From positions 161,069-225,068 of the forward strand of contig SUUN01000001.1 of the NCBI GenBank assembly GCA_015062495.1: 64,000 nt of DNA, read 5' to 3'. The notes below the pieces were generated by a model that was not told the origin of the DNA, made no database searches, and saw only the letters and a list, made by a program, of their open reading frames with translations. The position numbers and the translations under genes are program-made. How positions within the stretch are numbered: the first letter of the stretch is position 1; every line of letters starts with the position of its first letter. Positions 8,359-18,113 of the stretch are shown piece after piece. Source of the stretch: Alphaproteobacteria bacterium. Lineage in GTDB: Bacteria; Pseudomonadota; Alphaproteobacteria; Rs-D84.

Positions 8359-10971
8359 ATGAAAAATATATTAGGTATGTTATTGGGGTCGGCAAATGAT
8401 CGATTGGTAAAAAGTTACGACAAGACTGTATCCCTGATTAATGATTTAGAACCAAAATATCATGCAATGTCGGATGAAGAGTTGCGTGGACAAACCGATG
8501 TGTTGCGGGCGCGATTGGCCGCCGGGGACAAGGAAAAAGATATACTGCCCGATGCATTTGCGTTGGTGCGCGAAGCGTCGGTGCGTACGATTGGGTTGCG
8601 TCACTTTAATGTTCAGATGATTGGCGGTATGGTTTTGACCAATGGTCAAATCGCAGAAATGAAAACTGGTGAAGGAAAAACATTGGTCGCGACATTGGCA
8701 ATGTATCTGAAAGCATTACATGGCAAGGGCGCACACCTGATTACGGTCAATGATTATTTGGCATCGCGCGACGCGTCGTGGATGGGTGAAATTTATCGTT
8801 TCTTGGGGTTGACGGTTGGAATTATTCAGCATGATATGACCGACGAAGAAAGACGCGCGGCATACGCATGTGATATTACATATGTGACGAATTCAGAATT
8901 GGGATTTGATTACCTGCGTGATAATATGAAGTTTAGCAAAAAACAGCAGGTTTTGCGTCCGTTCTTTTATGCAATCGTTGACGAAGTGGACAGTATTTTA
9001 ATCGACGAAGCGCGTACACCATTGATTATATCTGGGCCGGCCGAAGATACCAGTGAACTGTATGCCAAGGTTGATGCGGTTGTTGCCCAATTTGGCGAAA
9101 ATGATTTCAAAAAAGATGAAAAAGACAGACATGTGACCCTGACGGAAAGTGGGGTCGATACAGCAACGCGTTTGTTAAAAGATGCAGGGCTGTTGGTTGG
9201 TGAGAATTTGTACGCTTCGGAAAACGCTGCGTTGGTTATGCATATTCAACAGTCGCTGTTGGCACATCATTTATACCAAAAAAATGTGAACTATGTTGTG
9301 CGGGCTGGTGAAATCTTAATCGTTGATGAATTTACCGGTCGCGTAATGAGTGGCCGTCGCTTTGGCAAAGGATTACATCAGGCGATTGAAGCCAAAGAAC
9401 ACGTTAAGGTTCAGCCGGAAAATCAGACTGTGTCCAGTATTTCATATCAAAATTTGTTCCGTCTGTATCCGACTTTGTCAGGTATGACCGGAACAGCCAT
9501 GACCGAGGCTGCAGAATTTGAAGAAATCTATAAACTGCGTGTGGTGTCGATTCCGACAAATCGCCCAGTTGCACGTAATGATCATCATGACGAAATCTAT
9601 CGCAACAAAGATGAAAAATATGACGCGATTTTAAAGCAGATTTCGGATTGTATGGCCCGTCGTCAGCCGGTTCTGGTTGGTACAGTATCGATTGAAAAAT
9701 CCGAAGAACTGGCGGCAATTGTGCGTAAAAAATTGGGGGTTGAGCCGGCAGTTCTGAATGCAAAACATCACGAATCCGAAGCCAAGATTGTTGCCCAGGC
9801 CGGTGCACCGGGGGCGTTGACAATTGCAACAAACATGGCGGGGCGCGGTACTGATATTAAATTGGGTGGTAATGCCGAAGAACTGATTGCGGCATTGGAT
9901 GCGACCGCCCCAGATTTCGAGGATAAAAAGAAAGAAATCTATGCAACGATTGAAGCCAACAAAAAATTAGTCTTGGATGCGGGAGGTCTGTATGTAATTG
10001 GTACAGAACGTCATGAATCGCGCCGTATTGATAATCAGTTGCGTGGACGTTCGGGACGTCAGGGTGACCCAGGCGATTCTAAGTTCTTTTTAGCATTGGA
10101 TGATGATTTGATGCGTATATTTGGGGCGGCGCGTTTGCAGGGGATGTTGACAACGCTGGGGTTAAAAACAGGCGAGGCAATTACCCACCCATGGATTACC
10201 AAGGCCTTGGAAAAGGCGCAGAAACGTGTTGAAGCCAGATATTTCGAAGCGCGTAAAGAATTGCTGAAATACGACGATGTTGCAAATGAACAGCGTACGG
10301 TTATCTATAAACAGCGTGACGATTTGATGACAGCGGATGATTTAAAACCGTTGGCAACCGAAATGATTGGCGATGTGGTTGAAGTTATCTGTGAAAACAG
10401 TATCCCGGAAAAGGCAATGCCGGCGGATTGGAATCTGAATGCAATTCACAATGCGATGATGCGTGTGTTTGCGTTGGATATTACAGATATTGAAAAATGG
10501 AAAACCGATGAACAGATTACAGAACGCAAAGCGTATGAAACACTGTATAATCTGGCAATGCGCAGATATGAACAACAGGCGCAAAAATATGGACCTGAAT
10601 TGATGCAGATGGCGTCGCGCCAGATGATGTTGGGGGCGTTGGATGCGGTGTGGAAAAAACATCTGCAACAGATGGATTATCTGCAAAGTGCAATTGGATT
10701 GCGTGGATATGCCCAAAAGAATCCGCTGTACGAATACAAGCGCGAAGCATTGGATTTGTTCAAGAATACTGTGAATAACTTTAAAATTATGTCAATTTCG
10801 TATATTTGTCGTATGGAATTGACGCGTGATGATGTTGCCGCGACCGAGGCCGAACGCGCCAAGCATGATGCAGGGTTGAACCAGGCCACCGGCAGTGACA
10901 GTCGTCGTAATGCCCCATGTCCATGTGGATCGGGTCTGAAATTCAAACATTGTTGTGGTAAATTGCACTAA
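8359..10971 (+). CDS. secA: Preprotein translocase ATPase SecA
   Basis: An 870-residue motor that pushes unfolded proteins through SecYEG. Walker A is MKTGEGKT (101-108); DEVDSILIDEARTPLIISGP is the DEAD-box and cross-linking region; GRGTDIKLGGNAEE and GRSGRQGDPG mark the second motor domain. The C-terminus carries the zinc-binding SecB/ribosome-contact motif NAPCPCGSGLKFKHCCG. The start at 8359 is preceded by AAGGAAAAAGG and lies downstream of the promoter. It stands as its own transcription unit and exports, among others, the very large secreted proteins in this window. Confidence 0.98.
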   Translation: MKNILGMLLGSANDRLVKSYDKTVSLINDLEPKYHAMSDEELRGQTDVLRARLAAGDKEKDILPDAFALVREASVRTIGLRHFNVQMIGGMVLTNGQIAEMKTGEGKTLVATLAMYLKALHGKGAHLITVNDYLASRDASWMGEIYRFLGLTVGIIQHDMTDEERRAAYACDITYVTNSELGFDYLRDNMKFSKKQQVLRPFFYAIVDEVDSILIDEARTPLIISGPAEDTSELYAKVDAVVAQFGENDFKKDEKDRHVTLTESGVDTATRLLKDAGLLVGENLYASENAALVMHIQQSLLAHHLYQKNVNYVVRAGEILIVDEFTGRVMSGRRFGKGLHQAIEAKEHVKVQPENQTVSSISYQNLFRLYPTLSGMTGTAMTEAAEFEEIYKLRVVSIPTNRPVARNDHHDEIYRNKDEKYDAILKQISDCMARRQPVLVGTVSIEKSEELAAIVRKKLGVEPAVLNAKHHESEAKIVAQAGAPGALTIATNMAGRGTDIKLGGNAEELIAALDATAPDFEDKKKEIYATIEANKKLVLDAGGLYVIGTERHESRRIDNQLRGRSGRQGDPGDSKFFLALDDDLMRIFGAARLQGMLTTLGLKTGEAITHPWITKALEKAQKRVEARYFEARKELLKYDDVANEQRTVIYKQRDDLMTADDLKPLATEMIGDVVEVICENSIPEKAMPADWNLNAIHNAMMRVFALDITDIEKWKTDEQITERKAYETLYNLAMRRYEQQAQKYGPELMQMASRQMMLGALDAVWKKHLQQMDYLQSAIGLRGYAQKNPLYEYKREALDLFKNTVNNFKIMSISYICRMELTRDDVAATEAERAKHDAGLNQATGSDSRRNAPCPCGSGLKFKHCCGKLH

Positions 10972-11037
10972 TATATTTGGTGCAATTTATCCTGTTTTTG
11001 TTGGTTTGCATAAAAAGGTATAAAAGGGAAAGGGGTT

Positions 11038-14000
11038 ATGCAGCAGTTTGTTCATCTTCGTACACATTCACGTTTTTCAGTGGGGGCCAGTACACTGACC
11101 ATCAAACAAATACCAAAGTTGTGTGCGGCAGCGGGGATGACGGCATGCGCGCTAACAGATACCAACCTGATGTCGGGGTGTGCGGAATTTTCAGATGTTA
11201 TGCCATCGAATAAGTTGCAACCGATTATTGGGGTTGAAATTTCATTGAATCACCATACCGCAGATCCAAAAATACTGCGTGCTAGTTCATTGTCTAAAAT
11301 AGTATTATTGGCGCAAAATCATACGGGGTATTTAAACATGTGTGAACTGAACCGAATTATGTATATGCGGGGTGAAAATCATCATCTGGGGGCGCATATT
11401 TCATTTGAAGAACTGGCGGGGCACAGTGATGGATTGATTTGTTTGTCGGGGGCACATCTGGGGCCGTTGGGAATGGCAATTTTGAACGGCCAGGACGGTC
11501 AGGCACGCGAATATGCCCAAAAGTTCCTGGGGATATTTGGTGACAGATTCTATATCGAAATTCAACGTCATGGATTGGACGATGAAATCAAAACAGAGCC
11601 TGGATTTTTGAACATCGCGCACGAATTAAATATTCCGATTGTTGCGACAAATGATGTTTGCTTTGCGGCGGATACAGATTATGAATCCGCGGACGCGTTG
11701 GGGTGTGTGCTGGGCCAGACCAAGGTTATTGACCCAGAACGGCCGCGCAAATCATCAGAACAGTATTTCAAGTCATATGAACAGATGGCGGAAATTTTTT
11801 CCGACCTGCCCGAAGCGATTGAAAATACCGTGCAGATTTCACAGCGTTGTGGATTTATGGTAAATGTTCATGAAAAGCCATTATTGCCACGATTTGGCGA
11901 TGATTTGGAAACCGAGTGCCAGATGCTGCGTGATAATACTATGAGTGGGCTAAAACGCAGACTGGAACAGCATGGCATTACAGATACACAACCATATTAC
12001 GACCAGGCCGAATTTGAATTAGGCGTTATTATCGGGATGGGATTCCCGGGGTATTTCTTAATCGTTGCCGACTATATCGACTGGTGTCGCAATAATGACG
12101 TTTTGACTGGGCCGGGGCGTGGTTCGGGGGCTGGTTCGATTGTGGCGTGGGCGTTGGGAATTACCAATGTCGACCCGCTGAAATACGGGTTGCTGTTTGA
12201 ACGTTTTTTGAATCCAGACCGTATTTCTATGCCGGACTTTGACGTGGACTTTGAACCGACAGGTATTGAACGCGTATTGGCGTATGTGTGTGATAAATAT
12301 GGACATGATTCTGTGTGCCGCATTATTACATTTGGTTCGTTACAGGCACGTGGCGCAATTCGTGATATTGGGCGCGTGTATGGTATGCCCTATTCCAAAT
12401 CAGACAGATTGTCCAAATTAATTCCCCAGGATGCCAAGACACTGAAAGATGTGGTTGGGATGTCCACAGAAATTCAAGATATCTTGAACAATGACGAAGA
12501 TTTAAACAAGGTCGTGACCGTCGCCGAAGAATTAGAAGGCAGTCTGCGAAACCTGGGGCAACATGCGTGCGGGGTTGTTATTGGCGACCGCCCAACGACC
12601 AAGATTGCACCAGTATATCGCGATCCGGCCAACCCGTTGCCATCATGCCAATTTGATGGAAAATACCTGGAAAAATCCGGTTTGATTAAGTTTGACTTTC
12701 TGGGGCTGGAAACACTGGTGGTGCTGAAATACGCGACACGACTGATTCAACAGACGCGTGGTATTAACATTGACCTGGACCAGATTCCAACCGATGATGC
12801 AAAAACTATGCGGTTGTGGCAACAGGGATTGACCGAAGGCATATTCCAGTTTGATGCCCCGTTTGTGCAACAGACATTGCGTAAAATGCATCCGACCAGT
12901 TTCTTGGAAATATCGGCGTTGAATGCGTTAAATCGTCCCGGCCCAATTCAGTTTATTCCACAATTTATTGCGCGTATGCATGGCGAAGAAGAAATTGAAT
13001 ATGTTCACCCCAAGGCCGAACCGATTTTAAAAGAAACGTACGGGATTATCGTGTACCAGGAACAGGTGATGCAGCTGACACGCGCGTTGGCCGGATTTAC
13101 CCGTGGACAGTCAGACAACGTGCGCAAGGCGATGGGTAAAAAGATTATTGCCATGTTGGATGAATTAGAAGGCAAGTTCTATGAGGGATGCGAAAAAGAA
13201 GGTACGCTGGATCGCGCAACGGCAAAAGATCTGTGGGAAAAGTTCAAGGATTTTGCCAAGTATGCATTTAACAAATCGCACGCAATCGCATATTCCATTG
13301 TGGCAAATCAGTGCGCGTATCTGAAAGCAAACTATACGCCAGAATTCCTGGCGGCGTCTATGTCCAGTAATCTGAATGATACGGATCAGTTGGCAATCTT
13401 TGTAGATGATGCCAAGTCAAACTTTGGCATCCAAATTGTCGCGCCAGATATTAACGAAAGTGATTCATTATTCACGGTGCGTGATGGCAAGATTATTTAT
13501 GGTCTGGCGGCATTAAAGGGCGTTGGAACAGTTGCAACCGACGCAATTGTTGCAGAACGCAACGCAAATGGAAGGTTCAAGAACTTAACAGATTTTGCCA
13601 AGCGATGTGCGCCGATTATGAACAAACGCATTTTAGAAGCGTTCGCCAAGACAGGTGTTCTGGATTCGTTAGAACCAAATCGCGCATTGATTTATATGAA
13701 TGCAGATGCAATTTTGTCATATGCAGCAAAATCCAAAGATGGGGCGAATATGTTGTCGCTGTTTGCAAATACGGTCGAAGACGATGTGTCCGAAGACAGA
13801 CTGCGCAAGAATTTGCCCAAGACCGAACCGTGGACATTTGGGCAGAAGTTGGAAAATGAATTGTCGGCATTGGGATTCTATATTTCGGCACACCCGTTGG
13901 ATCAGTACAAGCATCTGATTGCGCGTGCCAATTTGGCGACAAGTGCAACATTGGAATCGCTGGGTGACAGAAAACCGGTACAAATTGCCGCAAATGTAAA

Positions 14001-14445
14001 TTCATTTAGTCGTCGCCGGACGAAAACTGGCAAAGAAATGATTACGATTAACGCGTCTGACAGTGCGGGCAATATTGATGCGGTGGCGTTTGGGGATTCT
14101 GCGATTGAGTTTTCACAAATTCTGGCAAATGATACGGTTGTTTTGATTTCAGGCAAGACGTCCAATCGTGATGACCGGGTGTCTATATTCGTGGATTCTA
14201 TTACACCGCTGAATCAATGGGTGGCAAAAATTGCCAAGAAAGTCACCCTGGACATTCGTGATGGCGCAGTGTTGCAAGATGTTAAGAAAGCGATTGTGGC
14301 CCTGCCCCGTGGATATACACGCGTTGAAATGGTATTGCACGGCGCGGAAAAGACCGCAACAGTTGCATTGCCGGGTGGCGTTGAACTGGGGGCGACAACA
14401 GTGGCGGATTTGACCGCACTGGGAATCAAGGTAGAGGTGGAATAG
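11038..14445 (+). CDS. dnaE: DNA polymerase III alpha subunit
   Basis: An 1135-residue replicative polymerase of the DnaE1 type. The PHP domain is at the N-terminus; its first motif reads HLRTHS and the second TDTNLM, so the metal-binding histidines are degraded as in E. coli DnaE and proofreading would need a separate DnaQ. The catalytic aspartates are in MPDFDVDFE (about 398-406). GRGSGAGSIVAWALGI, the finger domain AFNKSHAIAYSIVANQCAYLKA, and a late OB fold (about 975-1030) follow. The ribosome site AAAGGGAAAGGGG precedes the ATG. rsmH follows after two bases. Confidence 0.97.
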   Translation: MQQFVHLRTHSRFSVGASTLTIKQIPKLCAAAGMTACALTDTNLMSGCAEFSDVMPSNKLQPIIGVEISLNHHTADPKILRASSLSKIVLLAQNHTGYLNMCELNRIMYMRGENHHLGAHISFEELAGHSDGLICLSGAHLGPLGMAILNGQDGQAREYAQKFLGIFGDRFYIEIQRHGLDDEIKTEPGFLNIAHELNIPIVATNDVCFAADTDYESADALGCVLGQTKVIDPERPRKSSEQYFKSYEQMAEIFSDLPEAIENTVQISQRCGFMVNVHEKPLLPRFGDDLETECQMLRDNTMSGLKRRLEQHGITDTQPYYDQAEFELGVIIGMGFPGYFLIVADYIDWCRNNDVLTGPGRGSGAGSIVAWALGITNVDPLKYGLLFERFLNPDRISMPDFDVDFEPTGIERVLAYVCDKYGHDSVCRIITFGSLQARGAIRDIGRVYGMPYSKSDRLSKLIPQDAKTLKDVVGMSTEIQDILNNDEDLNKVVTVAEELEGSLRNLGQHACGVVIGDRPTTKIAPVYRDPANPLPSCQFDGKYLEKSGLIKFDFLGLETLVVLKYATRLIQQTRGINIDLDQIPTDDAKTMRLWQQGLTEGIFQFDAPFVQQTLRKMHPTSFLEISALNALNRPGPIQFIPQFIARMHGEEEIEYVHPKAEPILKETYGIIVYQEQVMQLTRALAGFTRGQSDNVRKAMGKKIIAMLDELEGKFYEGCEKEGTLDRATAKDLWEKFKDFAKYAFNKSHAIAYSIVANQCAYLKANYTPEFLAASMSSNLNDTDQLAIFVDDAKSNFGIQIVAPDINESDSLFTVRDGKIIYGLAALKGVGTVATDAIVAERNANGRFKNLTDFAKRCAPIMNKRILEAFAKTGVLDSLEPNRALIYMNADAILSYAAKSKDGANMLSLFANTVEDDVSEDRLRKNLPKTEPWTFGQKLENELSALGFYISAHPLDQYKHLIARANLATSATLESLGDRKPVQIAANVNSFSRRRTKTGKEMITINASDSAGNIDAVAFGDSAIEFSQILANDTVVLISGKTSNRDDRVSIFVDSITPLNQWVAKIAKKVTLDIRDGAVLQDVKKAIVALPRGYTRVEMVLHGAEKTATVALPGGVELGATTVADLTALGIKVEVE

Positions 14446-14447
14446 CC

Positions 14448-15314
14448 ATGGCAACAACGCAGAAACATATTCCGGTTTTGTTGGGTGCGGTTCTGGATGC
14501 ACTGGGGGATATTCAGGGCAAGACGATTGTAGACTGTACATTTGGTGCGGGTGGATACAGTCGGGCGTTTTTAGAACGCGGTGCAAATGTTATTGCATTT
14601 GATCGTGATCCGAATGTGGTGGTGGATGCAAATGTGCTGTGGGGTGAGTTTGGCAATCGATTTAAATTTATTCCACAACCGTTTTCAAATATTGGGGACT
14701 TAGAGCAATCGGTTGACGCAATCGTCTTGGATTTGGGGATTTCGTCGATGCAGATTGATATCCCAGAACGTGGTTTTTCGTTCCGGGCGGACGCACCGCT
14801 GGATATGCGGATGGAACAAAAAGGATTGACTGCGGCACAGTTGATTGAACAGATATCTGTGGCTGAATTGGCAGATGTGTTACGCAACTATGGAGATGTT
14901 AAAAAGGCAAATATATTAGCGCGCGCGATTAAGGATGCATGCCCCCAGACCACGTTTGAATTACGCGATTTAATCCACAATCCCAAAGATGTCGCGCCGG
15001 TTTTCCAGGCGTTACGAATTGCGGTGAATGATGAAATGGGCGAACTGGAACGTGCGTTGGTGCATGTGCCAGATTTATTGGTATCGGGTGGTAAATGCAT
15101 TTGTGTGACATTCCATTCGTTGGAAGACCGAATTGTTAAGAATACTTTTCGAACATGGACGACTGCGCCGGGTGATCCACGATTGCCGGTGGTGGGGGCT
15201 GCGCCATTTATACAAATAAAAACCGCCGTGCCGACTGAATCAGAACTGGAACATAATCCGCGTGCACGTTCAGCACACATGCGTGGTGTGATAAAAAATG
15301 GGGGTGACGCATGA
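14448..15314 (+). CDS. rsmH: 16S rRNA (cytosine-1402-N4)-methyltransferase RsmH
   Basis: A 288-residue SAM-dependent methyltransferase modifying C1402 in the ribosomal decoding site. HIPVLLGAVLDAL, the SAM loop DCTFGAGGYS (29-38), DLGISSMQID and FHSLEDRIVKN are all RsmH (MraW) signatures, and the C-terminus NPRARSAHMRGV is typical. rsmH normally heads the division and cell wall cluster with ftsL and ftsI; here it follows dnaE and is followed by an unrelated small gene. It begins two bases after the dnaE stop and overlaps the next gene (ATGA). Confidence 0.97.
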   Translation: MATTQKHIPVLLGAVLDALGDIQGKTIVDCTFGAGGYSRAFLERGANVIAFDRDPNVVVDANVLWGEFGNRFKFIPQPFSNIGDLEQSVDAIVLDLGISSMQIDIPERGFSFRADAPLDMRMEQKGLTAAQLIEQISVAELADVLRNYGDVKKANILARAIKDACPQTTFELRDLIHNPKDVAPVFQALRIAVNDEMGELERALVHVPDLLVSGGKCICVTFHSLEDRIVKNTFRTWTTAPGDPRLPVVGAAPFIQIKTAVPTESELEHNPRARSAHMRGVIKNGGDA

Positions 15315-15679
15315 AAAAGAATCTGAAACATATGGTGGAATATACAGATGCATCCAAAAAGGTTAATCCATTGGATTTGTCGTCCGACCAGGATTTGACG
15401 ATTGCGCTGATGAATTTGGTCGCAATTGAAGAAATTGCCCCAAATGGCCAGATTGGACAAATTATTGGCGAAATGCGTGAACATCTGATGGGGCGAATGA
15501 CCCAGGATACAGAAATAATGGTCCGTGGTCGTGATTTATTGGCCCAGGCAGTGCGCGCCATGGAAGATGCCGCACGCGCCCAGCAAGATGGGAATAACGT
15601 TACGGCATATAAACTGTATGATGCGTCATATGAAGCGTATGTTTTATATTTGGCCAGTGTTTATGGAATAAGTGCTTGA
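15311..15679 (+). CDS. Small soluble protein of unknown function, coupled to rsmH
   Basis: A 122-residue protein overlapping the rsmH stop by 4 nt. The sequence is mostly helical, without membrane segment, signal peptide or cysteine; the C-terminal part (RDLLAQAVRAMEDAARAQQDGNNV, about 75-100) resembles a helical-hairpin or TPR-like element. It occupies the position where ftsL usually sits but lacks the membrane anchor of FtsL. Function unknown. Its stop overlaps the promoter of the next gene. Confidence 0.75.
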   Translation: MKKNLKHMVEYTDASKKVNPLDLSSDQDLTIALMNLVAIEEIAPNGQIGQIIGEMREHLMGRMTQDTEIMVRGRDLLAQAVRAMEDAARAQQDGNNVTAYKLYDASYEAYVLYLASVYGISA

Positions 15680-15705
15680 TTCAAATATGCGAAAAATGAT
15701 AAAAT
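15676..15705 (+). promoter_or_regulatory. Promoter of the exported-protein pair
   Basis: TTGATT (15676-15681), 18-nt spacer, TAAAAT (15700-15705), partly inside the end of the previous gene. The predicted start near 15712 favours a downstream TTG start codon at 15726. Confidence 0.5.
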
Positions 15706-15725
15706 GTGAAAAAGAGAGAATTAAA

Positions 15726-18113
15726 TTGAAACGTTCATTTGTTGATTTTGTCCGTTTTTCTGCGCTGTTGATGGCGATGGCTGGTGTGTCAGTGGCCGAT
15801 GCCGCACAAGCGCCAAATCCACGTAATGCCGTTGCGGTTGGTGCGACTGGGCATCGTATGGCGGGGAATGTTGTTTCGCGTGGCGATGGGGATAACGCAC
15901 AAACGGTGATGGGGGCTGGGCGTACGTCGGCGCGCAGTGCGGTAAATAATGCACGAAATGGGTCGGCAGTCGCACGTTCGGCAACGGTGGCGCGATCGGC
16001 CGCAAATAATGCGCGCAGTGCGGTAAATGCCCGCAACGCTACAAATATATCGCGGGCGGCAACGGTGGCGCGTTCTGCGACCGGGAATGCGCGAATGGGT
16101 GCAAATGTTTCGAATTTGGGACTGGCGCGGGCGGGCGCACAGGCGCGTGCGACGGCGGTCTTTACCGACATTTCCAAGATTGGTGGTGGCTATGCTGCGT
16201 GTCGTGATGCATATGCGACATGTATGGACCAGTTCTGCGCCAATGCAAATGATACATATCGTCGCTGTTATTGCAGCGAGCGCTTTACCGAATTTCGTGA
16301 TACAGAATTAGCATTGGACGAGGCTAAGACCCTGTTAATGCAGTTTGAAGATAATAACCTGAATGCGGTGGATAAAACCGCAGCCGAAGTTGACGCAATG
16401 TACAGCGCAACAATTGGCGAAGCGGCAATAAAAAAAGATACCAGTGGCGCACAAAAAACACTGGATGCGATTGGTGATTTATTGTCTGGCAAGCGCAAGG
16501 CCAGCAGTGGCAACAGTAATTCGACATCCCTGGGGATTATGTCGTTGGATTTTTCAACAGGTGTTGATGATATCTGGGGTGGCGGTGGCGCGTCGTCCAT
16601 ATTTGATACAAATACGGGTGTCGATTTAACCTCGCTTGAGGGCAAGGCGTTATTTGATGCGTCGAACAAGCAATGCTTGCAGTTGATTACAGACAGTTGT
16701 GAAAACAGTGCAACACTGAATATGGCGACCAGTGCATATGGTATTATGATTACCCAGGATTGTAATGCGTATGAAAAGAAAATTGATTCCCAACGCGAGG
16801 CGGTTAAACAAACCGTGCGTCAGGCGGAAAAGATTCTGCGCGAAGCACGTCTGGAAGAATATCGTGCGCATAATTCCCAAGATGTTAATGAATGCCTGGA
16901 CAAGGTGCGGACATCAATGCTGGCGGATACCGCGTGTGGTGTGAACTATAAACGTTGTTTGGATTATAGTGGTGCATACGTCAATCAAACCACAGGCGAA
17001 GCAATTTACAGCGCACGTTTGTTTGAACTGGAAAATCTTATCACGTTAAGTAGCGCGGATGGTGATTTTGATTTGCTGGGGCAGAATGCTAATTTTGATC
17101 AGTTCCTGGACACCAAAAAGATGTTTGCAACGTCTGCGTTGGATACATGTCGTGATTTGTCAGATATTGTGTGGTCGGAATTCAAACGCAGTGCGTTGAT
17201 TGAAATTTCCCAGGCCCAGGATGAATTGATTGAAGCAACCAAGATGTCCTGTGTCAGTACAATGAAAGAATGTTACGACACACAATCTGGTGCGTTAAAG
17301 GATTTTGACGACACCACAGCCAAGGCCGCGGGCGCATTGTCGGCATACGCAGCAAAGGCAATGTGCGAAGAAAAGGTTGTTGCATGCGCCGCGTTGCACG
17401 GCGGACGCGAGAGTTGTAAATTTGACGTCAATGGTCACTTGACAGCAGGATCAAAGAATTGCGGACTGGCGGCGTTGTTATCGTTCGTGAATTCAGTTGA
17501 TAATGTTCGTGTGGCCGAAGGGTGCGCAACCGCAATTGATAATTATGTTCAAGAATTGTGCACGCCAACCACAGGCAACATGAAATTCCCATGGAATTGT
17601 CGTCGGATGAGCATGGGTGCGAATGATGACGCCGCAAGCAGTGCCGCCAACGCCAGTGTTGCAGCACATATTAAACAGTTCGCTGTGGACAATTGCAGTG
17701 ATCCGACGGCCACGGACAAGACCTATGACGCATTGCCACTGCAAACGCGTACCCAGGTTGAAAAGGCGATTGATGATATTCGTGAACAATTGGATTATCA
17801 ATTGATGGAACAGTGCGAAGATTTGGATGGTTATTGGTTAGAGGCAGACACAACCGATGGCACACTGTTAAAGGCGTTCTATTCCACGGCGTTCGGTGGA
17901 ACGGATACGGGATATGCGGTGTCAGTTGGGCGTTGCGTGGAAAATTCAACACGGATTCAGTGCCTGAATTATAACGATGGCGAAGAAACACCAATGGCGT
18001 CGTATGATCTGGCCAAGGATGAATGTACATTTACAGAGGCCTGGTATGAACAGCAGTGTGCGACAATTGGCGGATACTATGATAACGGCATGTGCTATGT
18101 AGGGAAAGAATAA
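15726..18113 (+). CDS. Large exported Cys-containing protein with Ala/Arg/Asn-rich N-terminal repeats
   Basis: About 795 residues. I choose the TTG at 15726 (ribosome site GAGAG, just after a promoter); the frame stays open to an ATG at 15672. The signal peptide is KRSFVDFVRFSALLMAMAG followed by SVADA. Residues 35-125 are low complexity, built from short ARSANNARS-type units. A Cys cluster follows (CRDAYATCMDQFC, then CYC), then helical regions with spaced CxxxxxxC pairs in the style of disulfide-bonded helical bundles, and a C-terminal Cys-rich part. I know no named family. The next exported gene overlaps its stop by one base, so they form a pair. Confidence 0.75.
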   Translation: MKRSFVDFVRFSALLMAMAGVSVADAAQAPNPRNAVAVGATGHRMAGNVVSRGDGDNAQTVMGAGRTSARSAVNNARNGSAVARSATVARSAANNARSAVNARNATNISRAATVARSATGNARMGANVSNLGLARAGAQARATAVFTDISKIGGGYAACRDAYATCMDQFCANANDTYRRCYCSERFTEFRDTELALDEAKTLLMQFEDNNLNAVDKTAAEVDAMYSATIGEAAIKKDTSGAQKTLDAIGDLLSGKRKASSGNSNSTSLGIMSLDFSTGVDDIWGGGGASSIFDTNTGVDLTSLEGKALFDASNKQCLQLITDSCENSATLNMATSAYGIMITQDCNAYEKKIDSQREAVKQTVRQAEKILREARLEEYRAHNSQDVNECLDKVRTSMLADTACGVNYKRCLDYSGAYVNQTTGEAIYSARLFELENLITLSSADGDFDLLGQNANFDQFLDTKKMFATSALDTCRDLSDIVWSEFKRSALIEISQAQDELIEATKMSCVSTMKECYDTQSGALKDFDDTTAKAAGALSAYAAKAMCEEKVVACAALHGGRESCKFDVNGHLTAGSKNCGLAALLSFVNSVDNVRVAEGCATAIDNYVQELCTPTTGNMKFPWNCRRMSMGANDDAASSAANASVAAHIKQFAVDNCSDPTATDKTYDALPLQTRTQVEKAIDDIREQLDYQLMEQCEDLDGYWLEADTTDGTLLKAFYSTAFGGTDTGYAVSVGRCVENSTRIQCLNYNDGEETPMASYDLAKDECTFTEAWYEQQCATIGGYYDNGMCYVGKE

